Part shown: positions 25,930 through 33,892 of the stretch, in pieces | Position numbering within the stretch: position 1 is the first letter of the stretch | Layout of the letters: each line of letters begins with the position of its first letter | DNA from: an uncultured Oleiphilus sp. | Lineage (GTDB): Bacteria > Pseudomonadota > Gammaproteobacteria > Pseudomonadales > Oleiphilaceae | Length of the DNA stretch: 46,404 bases | Direction of reading: 5' to 3' | Assembly: GCA_913020045.1 (NCBI GenBank) | Contig: CAJWBE010000028.1 | Coordinates: 1-46,404 of the forward strand | The notes under the pieces: generated by a model | Told to the model about the DNA's origin: nothing | What the model saw: the letters and a program-made list of their open reading frames with translations, nothing else | The model's database searches: none | Made by a program: the position numbers and the translations under genes

Positions 25930-26724
25930 TTAAGAACCGATAAACGTAGCGGATCGGCGCTCTAAAAACGAGGTGACACCTTCTTTGGCGTCATCGCTTT
26001 GAATAATGGCGGGCATGTCTTCGAATACCGAATCGAGGGCCTCTTTTTGAGAGCGCCTACGAGCCAACTTAGAAGACTTAAGCGCGGCTTGGACGCCGAG
26101 AGGCGCAGCTTTTGCGATTTTTTGTGCAAGCTCCTTTGCGCGCTGATGTAGCTTTTCCGGCGCTACCAGCTCTTGCACTAGCCCCCATTCCAATGCTTGT
26201 TGCGCGGTAAATTCGTCGCCGGTGAGCAAGTAACGCTGGGCATTCGCCCAACCAATTTCTTCCGGCAAACGAACCGTTCCACCCCCACATGGGTAAATAC
26301 CACGCTGCACTTCCAGTTGGGCAAAACGCGTATCTGGCGTCGCGACACGAACCTCTGTATTCAGCAGCAATTCCAAACCGGAGGTGTAACATAAACCTTG
26401 CACCGCACAAACGAGAGGCTTCGTCAGAATATCGCCTTTGACGCCATAAGGGTCAAGCTCATTATCAGCAACATCTAAGGAGCCTCCTTTTGCAAATATC
26501 GGGGCCCATTTGTCTAGCTCCAAGCCACTGGTAAAGTGTTTACCTGTCGCTTGGATGACGCCGACGCGCAGATCGCTATCATGCTGCAAACGATACAAGG
26601 CCTGACTTAGAATATGATAACTTTCTAGGTCTAAGGCATTGTATTTTTCAGGCCGATTAAAGGTAATAAAAAGAACATGCCCTTGGCATTCAACAAGTAC
26701 TTTTGATTGCTGCTTACTTTCCAT
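25930..26724 (-). CDS. Enoyl-CoA hydratase/isomerase (crotonase family)
   Basis: 264 residues. The crotonase pattern is clear: VLFITFNRPEKYNALD, GKHFTSGLELDKWAP (first oxyanion loop) and AVQGLCYTSGLELLLNTEVRV (second loop), then PCGGGTVRLPEEIGWANA and FTAQQALEWGLVQELV. It hydrates or isomerises enoyl-CoA intermediates in beta-oxidation or related degradation. It lies 20 nt downstream of the acyl-CoA dehydrogenase gene on the same strand, so the two form an operon. Exact substrate cannot be read from sequence. Confidence 0.93.
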   Translation of the reverse strand: MESKQQSKVLVECQGHVLFITFNRPEKYNALDLESYHILSQALYRLQHDSDLRVGVIQATGKHFTSGLELDKWAPIFAKGGSLDVADNELDPYGVKGDILTKPLVCAVQGLCYTSGLELLLNTEVRVATPDTRFAQLEVQRGIYPCGGGTVRLPEEIGWANAQRYLLTGDEFTAQQALEWGLVQELVAPEKLHQRAKELAQKIAKAAPLGVQAALKSSKLARRRSQKEALDSVFEDMPAIIQSDDAKEGVTSFLERRSATFIGS

Positions 26725-26744
26725 AATTGCCTCTCTAAAAAAAC

Positions 26745-28535
26745 CTAAAACCAGCTTTCTTGCATGGTTGCACAGGTGTCATCAAGAGCGGTCAATAGGC
26801 TTGCCTGATGCTCCACTTCGCCCAACTCCCAATCAATAAAATAGCGACATGCCTGAAGTTTACCCGCAAGAAACTGCTTATCTTCTTCACCACTGCTATC
26901 ACCAAATGTTTGCTGCGCTGTCTGTGCCATTTCTAGCCATAACCAGCCAACGACCATCTTACACATCATATCTAAATACAAGGCGCTATTAGCCAGCGCT
27001 TCGTCCGCTTTGCCTGTCTGTAAGTTCTGCCCAAGAGACATCGTTACTTGCGTGAACAAGGTTAGCTTTTTCTGGTAACTCGCTACCAAAGGCTGCAATG
27101 CCTCAACGTTTTTCGCTTTAGCTAGCGTCGCGTTGACTCGCGCTAACAAGAGCTGCAACCCTTTGCCCGAATGCATCCACAATTTTCGGCCTAATAGATC
27201 GAGCGATTGAATGCCATGCGTTCCTTCATGAATCGGATTTAAACGGTTGTCTCGATAGCATTGCTCGACCGGATACTCGCGAATATAACCCGCGCCACCG
27301 AGCACCTGAATAGCCAAATCATTGGCCTTTGGCCCGTAATAAGAAGGGAAACTTTTCACCACCGGCGTCAACAGGTCCAACAAGATCCCACTATCTTGAT
27401 CACCACCCGCTTCAAATTCATCAACCAAGCGAGAGGCAAATAAACAGAGCACAAGCGACCCTTCAACGTAAGATTTTTGCGCTAGCAACATACGCTTAAC
27501 ATCCGCATGCTCAATGATGTTAATGGGTTTAGTACCCTGATCTTTATTCGTTGGCTTTCGACCCTGAGGCCGGTTTTTCGCGTAGTCTAGTGACTCTAAA
27601 TAGCCGCGATAACCAATCATTGCACCGCCTAGGCCAACGCCAATGCGTGCTTCGTTCATCATTTTGAACATGTAAGAGAGCCCCTTGCCCTCCTCACCGA
27701 TGAGATAACCAACGCAATTATCTTTTTCACCGAAACTCAGCACCGTTGACGTGGTGCCTCGATACCCCATTTTATGCAGCAAGCCCGCCAATGCGACGTC
27801 ATTGCGCTCGCCAACCTCACCATTTTCATCAACTAAAAACTTAGGCGTAATAAACAAACTAATACCTTTAACGCCCGCAGGAGCGCCCTCTACTCGCGCG
27901 AGGACTAAGTGAACGATATTCTCGGTGATATCTTGATCGCCGCCAGAGATATACATTTTCTGGCCTTTAATGCGATAGCTGCCGTCTTCATGGGGAATCG
28001 CCTTAGTATTCAGGTCTCCTAAACTGGAACCTACGTCTGGCTCGGTGAGAGCCATAGTGCCTGCAAACCGACCATTAAACATATTCGGTAAAAAGGCTGT
28101 TTTCTGGGCATCACTACCAAACGCATGAATGACATTTGCGGCAGCGCTCGTCAGAAATGGATACCCTGCGGTACCGGGGTTGGCTGACGCAAACAAGCCT
28201 ACACAAGCAGAGTGAATCAATGATGGAAGCTGCATTCCGCCCTCATCAAAGCTATGTCGAGGGTTCAACAGACCCGCTTCGGCAAAATGCTTCCAGGCCA
28301 CCTTTACTTCTGGAATGGTCGTGACTTTCTGTCCGTCAAACTGAGGCTCATGCTCATCAGCTTTACTGTTGTGGGGTGCAAAATAGTCTTCTGCAATTCG
28401 GTTGGCTGTTTGAATCACACCATCAAAGGTGTTCCGATCATGATCGGCATACAGAGGAATAGAACGTAAACTTTCGGCGTCCAATACCTCGTAAAGCATA
28501 AAGCTAAGGTCTTTGTGATTGATTAACTGAGTCAT
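26745..28535 (-). CDS. Acyl-CoA dehydrogenase, long (about 600-residue) subfamily
   Basis: 596 residues, longer than the 380-400 of standard enzymes because of an extra C-terminal helical domain. FAD/substrate motifs FAGTMALTEPDVGSSLGDL, IKGQKMYISGGDQDITENIV and MMNEARIGVGL are present. The predicted catalytic base is Glu437 in NPIHEGTHGIQ. Proteins of this length include the DmdC (methylmercaptopropionyl-CoA dehydrogenase) group, but the sequence alone cannot separate that from general acyl-CoA substrates. It is the first gene of the operon with enoyl-CoA hydratase and divergent from the GlxA-type regulator. Confidence 0.92.
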   Translation of the reverse strand: MTQLINHKDLSFMLYEVLDAESLRSIPLYADHDRNTFDGVIQTANRIAEDYFAPHNSKADEHEPQFDGQKVTTIPEVKVAWKHFAEAGLLNPRHSFDEGGMQLPSLIHSACVGLFASANPGTAGYPFLTSAAANVIHAFGSDAQKTAFLPNMFNGRFAGTMALTEPDVGSSLGDLNTKAIPHEDGSYRIKGQKMYISGGDQDITENIVHLVLARVEGAPAGVKGISLFITPKFLVDENGEVGERNDVALAGLLHKMGYRGTTSTVLSFGEKDNCVGYLIGEEGKGLSYMFKMMNEARIGVGLGGAMIGYRGYLESLDYAKNRPQGRKPTNKDQGTKPINIIEHADVKRMLLAQKSYVEGSLVLCLFASRLVDEFEAGGDQDSGILLDLLTPVVKSFPSYYGPKANDLAIQVLGGAGYIREYPVEQCYRDNRLNPIHEGTHGIQSLDLLGRKLWMHSGKGLQLLLARVNATLAKAKNVEALQPLVASYQKKLTLFTQVTMSLGQNLQTGKADEALANSALYLDMMCKMVVGWLWLEMAQTAQQTFGDSSGEEDKQFLAGKLQACRYFIDWELGEVEHQASLLTALDDTCATMQESWF

Positions 28536-28591
28536 GGCAATTTCCTCTGAATGATAGCTTTAGTATGACGTTTGTTTGATAATTCCGTTAT

Positions 28592-28605
28592 TGTCATTTT
28601 TGACA
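28592..28605. promoter_or_regulatory. Candidate operator tgtca-tttt-tgaca in the divergent promoter
   Basis: A perfect inverted repeat TGTCA-N4-TGACA lies between the divergent acyl-CoA dehydrogenase gene and the GlxA-type regulator gene, about 57 bp from the former and 100 bp from the latter. It is the most symmetric element in the region and may be an operator, but AraC-type regulators more often use direct repeats. Confidence 0.4.
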
Positions 28606-28704
28606 CAAAAGCAGCTAAAAACGCCAAACCAACTACATTAGTTCGTATTGCTAGCAGATACGGCTGAATAGTTGCTCGATACAAAAAAGACAAGAGAATT
28701 CAAA

Positions 28705-29706
28705 ATGAAACACGTCATCATTGCAGGCTACCACGGCGCACTGGCGACTGCGATCACCGGCGCTGTCGACATTCTTGCTCTCGCGGGCGTGTCATGGCAG
28801 CGCATGATGGACTCGCCACCTGAGCCTGCGTTTAAGGTATGGGTTGCCAGCAGTGACGGGCTCGCAGTCCGATGCCTAAATGGTCTCGAAATATCTGCCC
28901 GTATGAGCTTTGATCAGGTCATGCAAAGCCCACACTTCAAACAGCACTTACTGGCTGTTTTAGTCCCTACCATTGGCGGGCCAATCGAACACACCCTGTC
29001 TCGCAACCAAGACATACTGTCTCTGCTGCGCTGGGCCAACGATCAAAACGCGATGGTGATCGGCAACTGCACTGGCAACTTTTTCTTGGCCGAAGCGGGC
29101 CTGCTGAATGGCAAAACTGCGACTACCCATTGGGGCTATAAGGCGCTGTTTGAGCAACGCTACCCCAAGGTCAAGCTGCGCGCGGAGCAGCTCATTACCG
29201 AAGACCAAAATATCTATTGCGCCGGCGGGGGACTCGCTTGGTTTGATCTAGGCGTTCATATCATCGAAAAAGAACTTGGCTACGAAGCGGCGCTCCAAAC
29301 AGCAAAAGCGTTTGTCATTGATTACCGTCGTGACAGCCAACTTAGCTATAGTTTGTCGCGTTTAGCTATCCAGCACCACGACGATGTGATTGCCAATATT
29401 CAAGCATATCTAGACGACCATTACGCCGACATCAAAAGCCTCGAGGCTTTAGCGCTAAAGTTCAACATAAGTAAGCGCACACTTATCCGACGTTTTAAAG
29501 CAGCCCTGCACATGACACCCAACACCTACTTACAGCAAATCCGCATCGAGGTCGCTCAAAAGTTGCTCGCCGAAACGCAATACAGCGCTGAACAAATAAT
29601 GAATCGCGTAGGCTATGAAGACATGAGCTCGTTCAGGCGCCTGTTCAGAAAACAGGCAGGCAGCACTCCCGCAGAATACCGCAAACGTTTCGCGAAGCGG
29701 CTTTAA
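28705..29706 (+). CDS. GlxA-type transcriptional regulator (DJ-1/PfpI-like plus AraC HTH)
   Basis: 333 residues from the ATG at 28705 (AAGAGAA upstream; a TTG 11 codons earlier is also open). The N-terminal half is a DJ-1/PfpI-like domain with Cys122 at the elbow (IGNCTGNFFLAEAGLL). The C-terminal half has two AraC HTH motifs (SLEALALKFNISKRTLIRRF and AEQIMNRVGYEDMSSFRRLF). GlxA regulators usually sense nitrogenous or small metabolites and activate catabolic genes. It is divergent from the acyl-CoA dehydrogenase/enoyl-CoA hydratase operon, the likely target. Its end overlaps by 4 nt the end of the convergent flavoprotein gene. Confidence 0.93.
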   Translation: MKHVIIAGYHGALATAITGAVDILALAGVSWQRMMDSPPEPAFKVWVASSDGLAVRCLNGLEISARMSFDQVMQSPHFKQHLLAVLVPTIGGPIEHTLSRNQDILSLLRWANDQNAMVIGNCTGNFFLAEAGLLNGKTATTHWGYKALFEQRYPKVKLRAEQLITEDQNIYCAGGGLAWFDLGVHIIEKELGYEAALQTAKAFVIDYRRDSQLSYSLSRLAIQHHDDVIANIQAYLDDHYADIKSLEALALKFNISKRTLIRRFKAALHMTPNTYLQQIRIEVAQKLLAETQYSAEQIMNRVGYEDMSSFRRLFRKQAGSTPAEYRKRFAKRL

Positions 29707-31070
29707 GAAGATTCCAGCCTAGACAATGATTTGCGAGCACCTCGCGCGGCAATAGCAGACCTTAATGACCCCACGACATAGGGGAAAAGCGACATGTGCG
29801 ACATGATGTTCAAACGGCACCTTCGCAGCCACCAAGGCTTGTACTTATTGCCGTTAATCAGGTTTTCGAAAGTTTGCACCATACTCTCTGGATAGTCTTC
29901 GACCCGCTCAGGATGCGGGACCACTTTCCACATTTGATTCCGTTTCGCATCACTCATATCCATGCTTTCTAGCTTGCCGATAATCGCCGCGCTAAATACC
30001 TGCTGGCACATAAACACGGACTGCAAGGTAATACGTTTGTCGTTGAAAATAGGCAGCGAAGCTCGCTGCTCTAGCCCGTTCGCAGAGCAGTCGACGATAA
30101 GTGTATCACTGTCTATTGGTATGCGTCCGTCTGACAGAATAATCTCTCCATCACGGATTTCATTCACGCGCCCAAGCCGAACTTGATCTCTGACTTGTTT
30201 AAGTTGTGCAAATTCATCCGGCGCGACCGTAGCGCAACGCCATTTGGTCGGCCGTATCGTTGGGTTCAAGCGAAACACGCTCCCTAGCTTTTCGAGCGTT
30301 TCAAAAATTTCATTAGTCGAACCCGACGCTTTCACGGTTTTTATATGTCGGACGAGCTCATCAACCACATTATGGATTTGCACATTTGCGCGGTTCCACA
30401 GCCACATATCATTCGAGATAACCCACTGAATTTTATCGGGTGAAACACCGCTATCAAGCAAGAAAAGAATCGCATCGATACCGGTCTTTCCAGCTCCGAT
30501 AATCGTATATCGACCCCAAGACCGCTGCTGTCGAATTAGCCCGTTGGGCGGCACTAAGGTATAAGCGTCGCTGACTGAATATTTAGGCGGATGAGAAGCG
30601 GGTACTTGCACTTTCATATAGGTCGCATCGACCAAACGCTGCGCTATCGAGATACGGTAGTTTAAATCTGAATCCACAACCGAATGAACAATTACCTCGT
30701 CATCGGCAAACGCATTACATTCACACAAGGGCAAAAAGGTCACTCGACCGCTCGCTAACAACTTCTGCATCACGCGCTCAAAATAGAACATCAATTCAGC
30801 ATGCGATGATAAGTCCGCACCGCCTGAACCCAGCTTACTCGAGTTCACCCCGTAAGCTGCTGCAGGTTGGTGCAGCGTCACAAAGGGGTATGCGTCCACC
30901 CAATGGCCGCCGGGCATCGCTCGTTTGTCCACAATGACAAACTGCGCGGTTTTGTTCTCGGTCAATAAGGTGTCAGCGAACGCTAAGCCCATCGCCCCCG
31001 CACCGACAATGAGGTAATCCGTCGAGATCTCATTAATGCTTTCCGTTACCTGCTCCATCTCTTTATTCAT
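29703..31070 (-). CDS. FAD/NAD(P)-dependent oxidoreductase (flavin monooxygenase-like)
   Basis: About 455 residues. Two dinucleotide folds are visible: YLIVGAGAMGLAFADTLL near the N-terminus and YTIIGAGKTGIDAILFLL in the middle, as in flavin-containing monooxygenase-like enzymes. PGGHWVDAYPFVTLHQPAA resembles the FAD-adjacent loop of that class. The start is uncertain: ATG at 31070 overlaps the upstream gene by 8 nt with AAGG directly against it, whereas ATG at 31058 has AAGGA at a better distance. It is translationally coupled to the StyC-like gene. A monooxygenase producing an epoxide for the partner isomerase would be the natural inference, but it is not StyA itself. Confidence 0.7.
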   Translation of the reverse strand: MNKEMEQVTESINEISTDYLIVGAGAMGLAFADTLLTENKTAQFVIVDKRAMPGGHWVDAYPFVTLHQPAAAYGVNSSKLGSGGADLSSHAELMFYFERVMQKLLASGRVTFLPLCECNAFADDEVIVHSVVDSDLNYRISIAQRLVDATYMKVQVPASHPPKYSVSDAYTLVPPNGLIRQQRSWGRYTIIGAGKTGIDAILFLLDSGVSPDKIQWVISNDMWLWNRANVQIHNVVDELVRHIKTVKASGSTNEIFETLEKLGSVFRLNPTIRPTKWRCATVAPDEFAQLKQVRDQVRLGRVNEIRDGEIILSDGRIPIDSDTLIVDCSANGLEQRASLPIFNDKRITLQSVFMCQQVFSAAIIGKLESMDMSDAKRNQMWKVVPHPERVEDYPESMVQTFENLINGNKYKPWWLRRCRLNIMSHMSLFPYVVGSLRSAIAARGARKSLSRLESS

Positions 31071-31578
31071 CCTTGTTTTTATCCCGGAAACTAGGGCTGG
31101 ACTCACCGGGAATATCTCGAAACGCATGCCGTATTATCATGAAAAAAGCGGCACAAGTAACAAATGAAAAGATTAGCGCCGGCGCAAACCCTAGCACTCC
31201 GGCAATATTCGTCTCACCAAATCGATTGTCGCCGAAGGTGATGGCTCGCGTTTGCGAAAACAAGCCTCCCCAATAAAAAATAGTGTTGGCGTAGCCAGTG
31301 CCAATTAACATCCAGTACAGTCGCCTTTCCAGATCGCCATCAATGCGCATGGCAAACATCACCAGCGCCACAACAATCACCAACATGCCATTCATCAGAC
31401 CGCCCGCATGCGTTCGCGCCCATGCACGGCTATCGCCAGGTAACTCGAAAGGAAGAATATTTCCGGGAAATATCTCGAAACCGCCCACAAGGCTCATGGT
31501 TAAACCAAACCCTGCGACTAACGCCATTAGGGTCACAATCGCGCCATGGCCAATCATTCTTCTCTGCCGTCTGTTCAT
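31063..31578 (-). CDS. StyC-like membrane protein (styrene-oxide isomerase family)
   Basis: 171 residues, four helices. It resembles styrene-oxide isomerase along most of its length: IGHGAIVTLMALVAGFGL, SLVGGFEIFPGNILPFELPG, WARTHAGGLMNGMLVIV and ITFGDNRFG. Comparison with my memory of StyC aligns His57 and Asn63 with the haem-binding His58 and Asn64, and Tyr102 with Tyr103, while the position of Asp95 appears to be Thr94. Styrene-oxide isomerase performs the Meinwald rearrangement of epoxides to aldehydes using ferric haem. The Asp-to-Thr change may mean a different substrate or only a homologous fold. It is upstream of and overlaps the flavoprotein gene. Confidence 0.68.
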   Translation of the reverse strand: MNRRQRRMIGHGAIVTLMALVAGFGLTMSLVGGFEIFPGNILPFELPGDSRAWARTHAGGLMNGMLVIVVALVMFAMRIDGDLERRLYWMLIGTGYANTIFYWGGLFSQTRAITFGDNRFGETNIAGVLGFAPALIFSFVTCAAFFMIIRHAFRDIPGESSPSFRDKNKDE

Positions 31579-31806
31579 ATAAAGCCTATTTTTCAGAATA
31601 GCGATTCACTAATCTGATTGGTTAGCGACGAGAACTGCCGCATGGGTTACTTTATTATTTTTTGTATTTTCTTTTCTTTTAGTTAGCACTTGGTACCAAG
31701 AGCCAGTTCCTGACACGCGCCAGCAATTTATCACCGTTAAAGCGCCTGCCGCAACTAATCAACAGGTAAATCGACAGGCCACCCTAAAAACTAGAAAGGC
31801 CTCACC

Positions 31807-33609
31807 CTACCGTCCCATCACAAGGCCTTCACGACGCCGGTCAGCGGCACCAATCATTCCATTTTCGTCAAACTTGATGCCATGTAATCCGGAGTTTAAA
31901 CCGCGCACATTGGTCTCGTAACCCATTTGCTTAAAGTCAGACGCCAGCTGCTCAGCAGTGCTACCAGACTCCAAGTCCATCACCCCAAAACGGTTCACAA
32001 TATGTGGCGCATTAAACGCTTGTTGCAGCGAATAATCCCAATCCAAAATGCGGATCAAGCTGTTCGCTACGTAATTGATAATGCGGGAACCTCCCGGTGA
32101 ACCGAGTGCTAAAAATGGTGCTCTTTTTTTGTCTATGGTGCGTTTGAAAACAATGGTCGGCGCCATTGATGAGCGAGGCCGCTTGCCAGGCTGCACCCGG
32201 TTCGCAATCAGTCCGTTTTCGTTTTTGGCGGCGAATGAAAAGTCTGTCAGCTCATTATTGAGAAGGAATCCGTTCACCATCAGGCGAGAACCAAAGCCAT
32301 TCTCTATCGTACTGGTCATCGAAACAATATTGCCCTGCCTATCAACAATTACGAAGTGTGTTGTAGACGCTTGGGATGGGGAAACTCCCTCTACATAATG
32401 CACGCTATCTTGGCTTGGTTGCCCTGGTGACACCTGCGCTGCCGCCTTTCCTTTTGTAATCAAGGCCGCTCGTTTAAGTAGGTAGCCCGGGGCGAGTAAT
32501 CCTTCTGGCGGAGACACAAATTCTGGATCGGCCAGATACAAGCCTCTATCCGCGAACGCTAAACGCGACGCTTCAGCGACTAACTGCCAAGTCGACGCCG
32601 CTTCAGGGGCTTTTCCTTGCAGTGAAAACGACGCCAAAATACCCAAGGTTTGATTCACAGAGATCGCACCAGAGCTCGGTGGGCCCATCCCGCAAACCTC
32701 ATACTGATGGTAGGCACTGCAAACCGCCTCACGCTCGATGATTCGATAGTCTGCAAAGTCTTTCACGCTAAGGTAACCCGGATTTGCCGAACTCATGACC
32801 TTACGACTAATGAGGCGCGCATTTTCTTCTTCATAAAAAGCATCCCCTCCTTTTTTGGCGAGCAGCCCTAAGGTCTTTGCATAAGGAAGATTAGTTAAGG
32901 TTTGTCCTTCCTTAATTGGCCGACCTTCGGGAAAGAAATAATTTGATGTCTCGGTATCACGCTGAAGAAAATCAGCGTCTTTTGCAACGGCATTTGCCAA
33001 GCGAGGCGTCACGGTAAAACCATCGCTTGCTAACCCAATTGCGGGCGCTAACAAGGCGCCCCAGTTTTGAGAGCCGAAGCGCGCATGCACGTCTGATAAT
33101 AATTTAACGGTTCCGGGAGTCCCAACTGACCGCCCTCCTACCACCGCATCAAAAAATTGCATGGGTGTTTGGTCTGGACCAAGAAATATATCATCAGGCA
33201 CTTGTTGAGGGGCCGTCTCACGACCATCAAACGTCGTCAATCGGCCCTGCCGAGCATCGTAATAAAGCAGAAAGGCGCCGCCGCCCAAGCCGGAAGATTG
33301 TGGTTCGACTAAACCCAGAACGGTCTGCACAGCCACCATCGCATCAATGGCATTGCCACCTTTTGCAAGAACTTCATAGCCCGCTCGACTCGCTTCGGGA
33401 TGCGCCGCGACCACCATAAACTCTTGCGCTACTTGCGACGAAGAATCGCCCTTGGTGTTAGCCGCCTGACTGGACGGCGAGCTACCCGACTCTGGAGCAA
33501 AGCCGTCGCTAACCTGTTGCGCCTTAAGCAATGAAAAGGGCTGCAGTAGTAATAGCAGCCATACAAAAAATGTTGAGCGCGCCCTGAAACAACCAAAATA
33601 CATCGCCAT
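31807..33609 (-). CDS. ggt: Gamma-glutamyltransferase
   Basis: 600 residues from the ATG at 33609, chosen because GGAGAGG lies 5 nt upstream (the frame is open to 33639). A signal segment (FFVWLLLLLQPFSLLKAQ) predicts export. The autoprocessing site is ASTTHFVIVD, with Thr417 (from this start) as the nucleophile and new N-terminus of the small subunit. NPGYLSVKDFADY, GPPSSGAISVNQTLG and GSPGGSRIINYVANSL are standard. It cleaves gamma-glutamyl bonds of glutathione and similar compounds in the periplasm, releasing cysteinylglycine and glutamate. It is divergent from the TonB receptor gene across a 283-bp promoter region. Confidence 0.95.
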   Translation of the reverse strand: MAMYFGCFRARSTFFVWLLLLLQPFSLLKAQQVSDGFAPESGSSPSSQAANTKGDSSSQVAQEFMVVAAHPEASRAGYEVLAKGGNAIDAMVAVQTVLGLVEPQSSGLGGGAFLLYYDARQGRLTTFDGRETAPQQVPDDIFLGPDQTPMQFFDAVVGGRSVGTPGTVKLLSDVHARFGSQNWGALLAPAIGLASDGFTVTPRLANAVAKDADFLQRDTETSNYFFPEGRPIKEGQTLTNLPYAKTLGLLAKKGGDAFYEEENARLISRKVMSSANPGYLSVKDFADYRIIEREAVCSAYHQYEVCGMGPPSSGAISVNQTLGILASFSLQGKAPEAASTWQLVAEASRLAFADRGLYLADPEFVSPPEGLLAPGYLLKRAALITKGKAAAQVSPGQPSQDSVHYVEGVSPSQASTTHFVIVDRQGNIVSMTSTIENGFGSRLMVNGFLLNNELTDFSFAAKNENGLIANRVQPGKRPRSSMAPTIVFKRTIDKKRAPFLALGSPGGSRIINYVANSLIRILDWDYSLQQAFNAPHIVNRFGVMDLESGSTAEQLASDFKQMGYETNVRGLNSGLHGIKFDENGMIGAADRRREGLVMGR

Positions 33610-33752
33610 AGAAACCTCTCCATCCAAGTAACGATTCATGTTAGCTAGTTAAACCTTAATCATCCGCCAAGTATGCCCTGCAATATCGGTCTAAGAAACC
33701 ATTTAAAACGGCACAGGCTATGCCATCTGAATGACCACACCTAGCACGAAGT

Positions 33753-33836
33753 TTTCACTACAAAAATCATGATTTTTATTTCACTAAAAACTAACAAGAA
33801 AGCTGGCTGCATCGGGCGGCTCTGTCTATAGTGAAA
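33753..33836. promoter_or_regulatory. Operator candidate: three copies of TTTCACTA plus a 16-bp palindrome
   Basis: TTTCACTA occurs at 33753-33760 and 33779-33786 (26 bp apart), and its complement TAGTGAAA at 33829-33836. Between the first two lies the perfect palindrome aaaaatcatgattttt (33762-33777). All sit between the divergent ggt and TonB-receptor genes. Repeated 8-mers at about 2.5 helix turns are a common AraC-family operator style. An AraC regulator is the next gene after the receptor, so it is the obvious candidate. Confidence 0.5.
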
Positions 33837-33892
33837 GTGTATTTCCATTCGTAAATAGGTGTTTATCCGCCTAAACAGTTTTAGCCAATAAA

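Noticed and set aside
26745-28535. DmdC (methylmercaptopropionyl-CoA dehydrogenase) name for the acyl-CoA dehydrogenase
   Set aside because: The length fits, but no other dmd gene is present and general acyl-CoA enzymes of this length exist.
31636-31697. Tiny plus-strand ORF (MGYFIIFCIFFSFS) followed by a further open stretch
   Set aside because: Only 14 codons before a stop, built from a T-rich run; more likely an AT-rich promoter region of the StyC-like gene.
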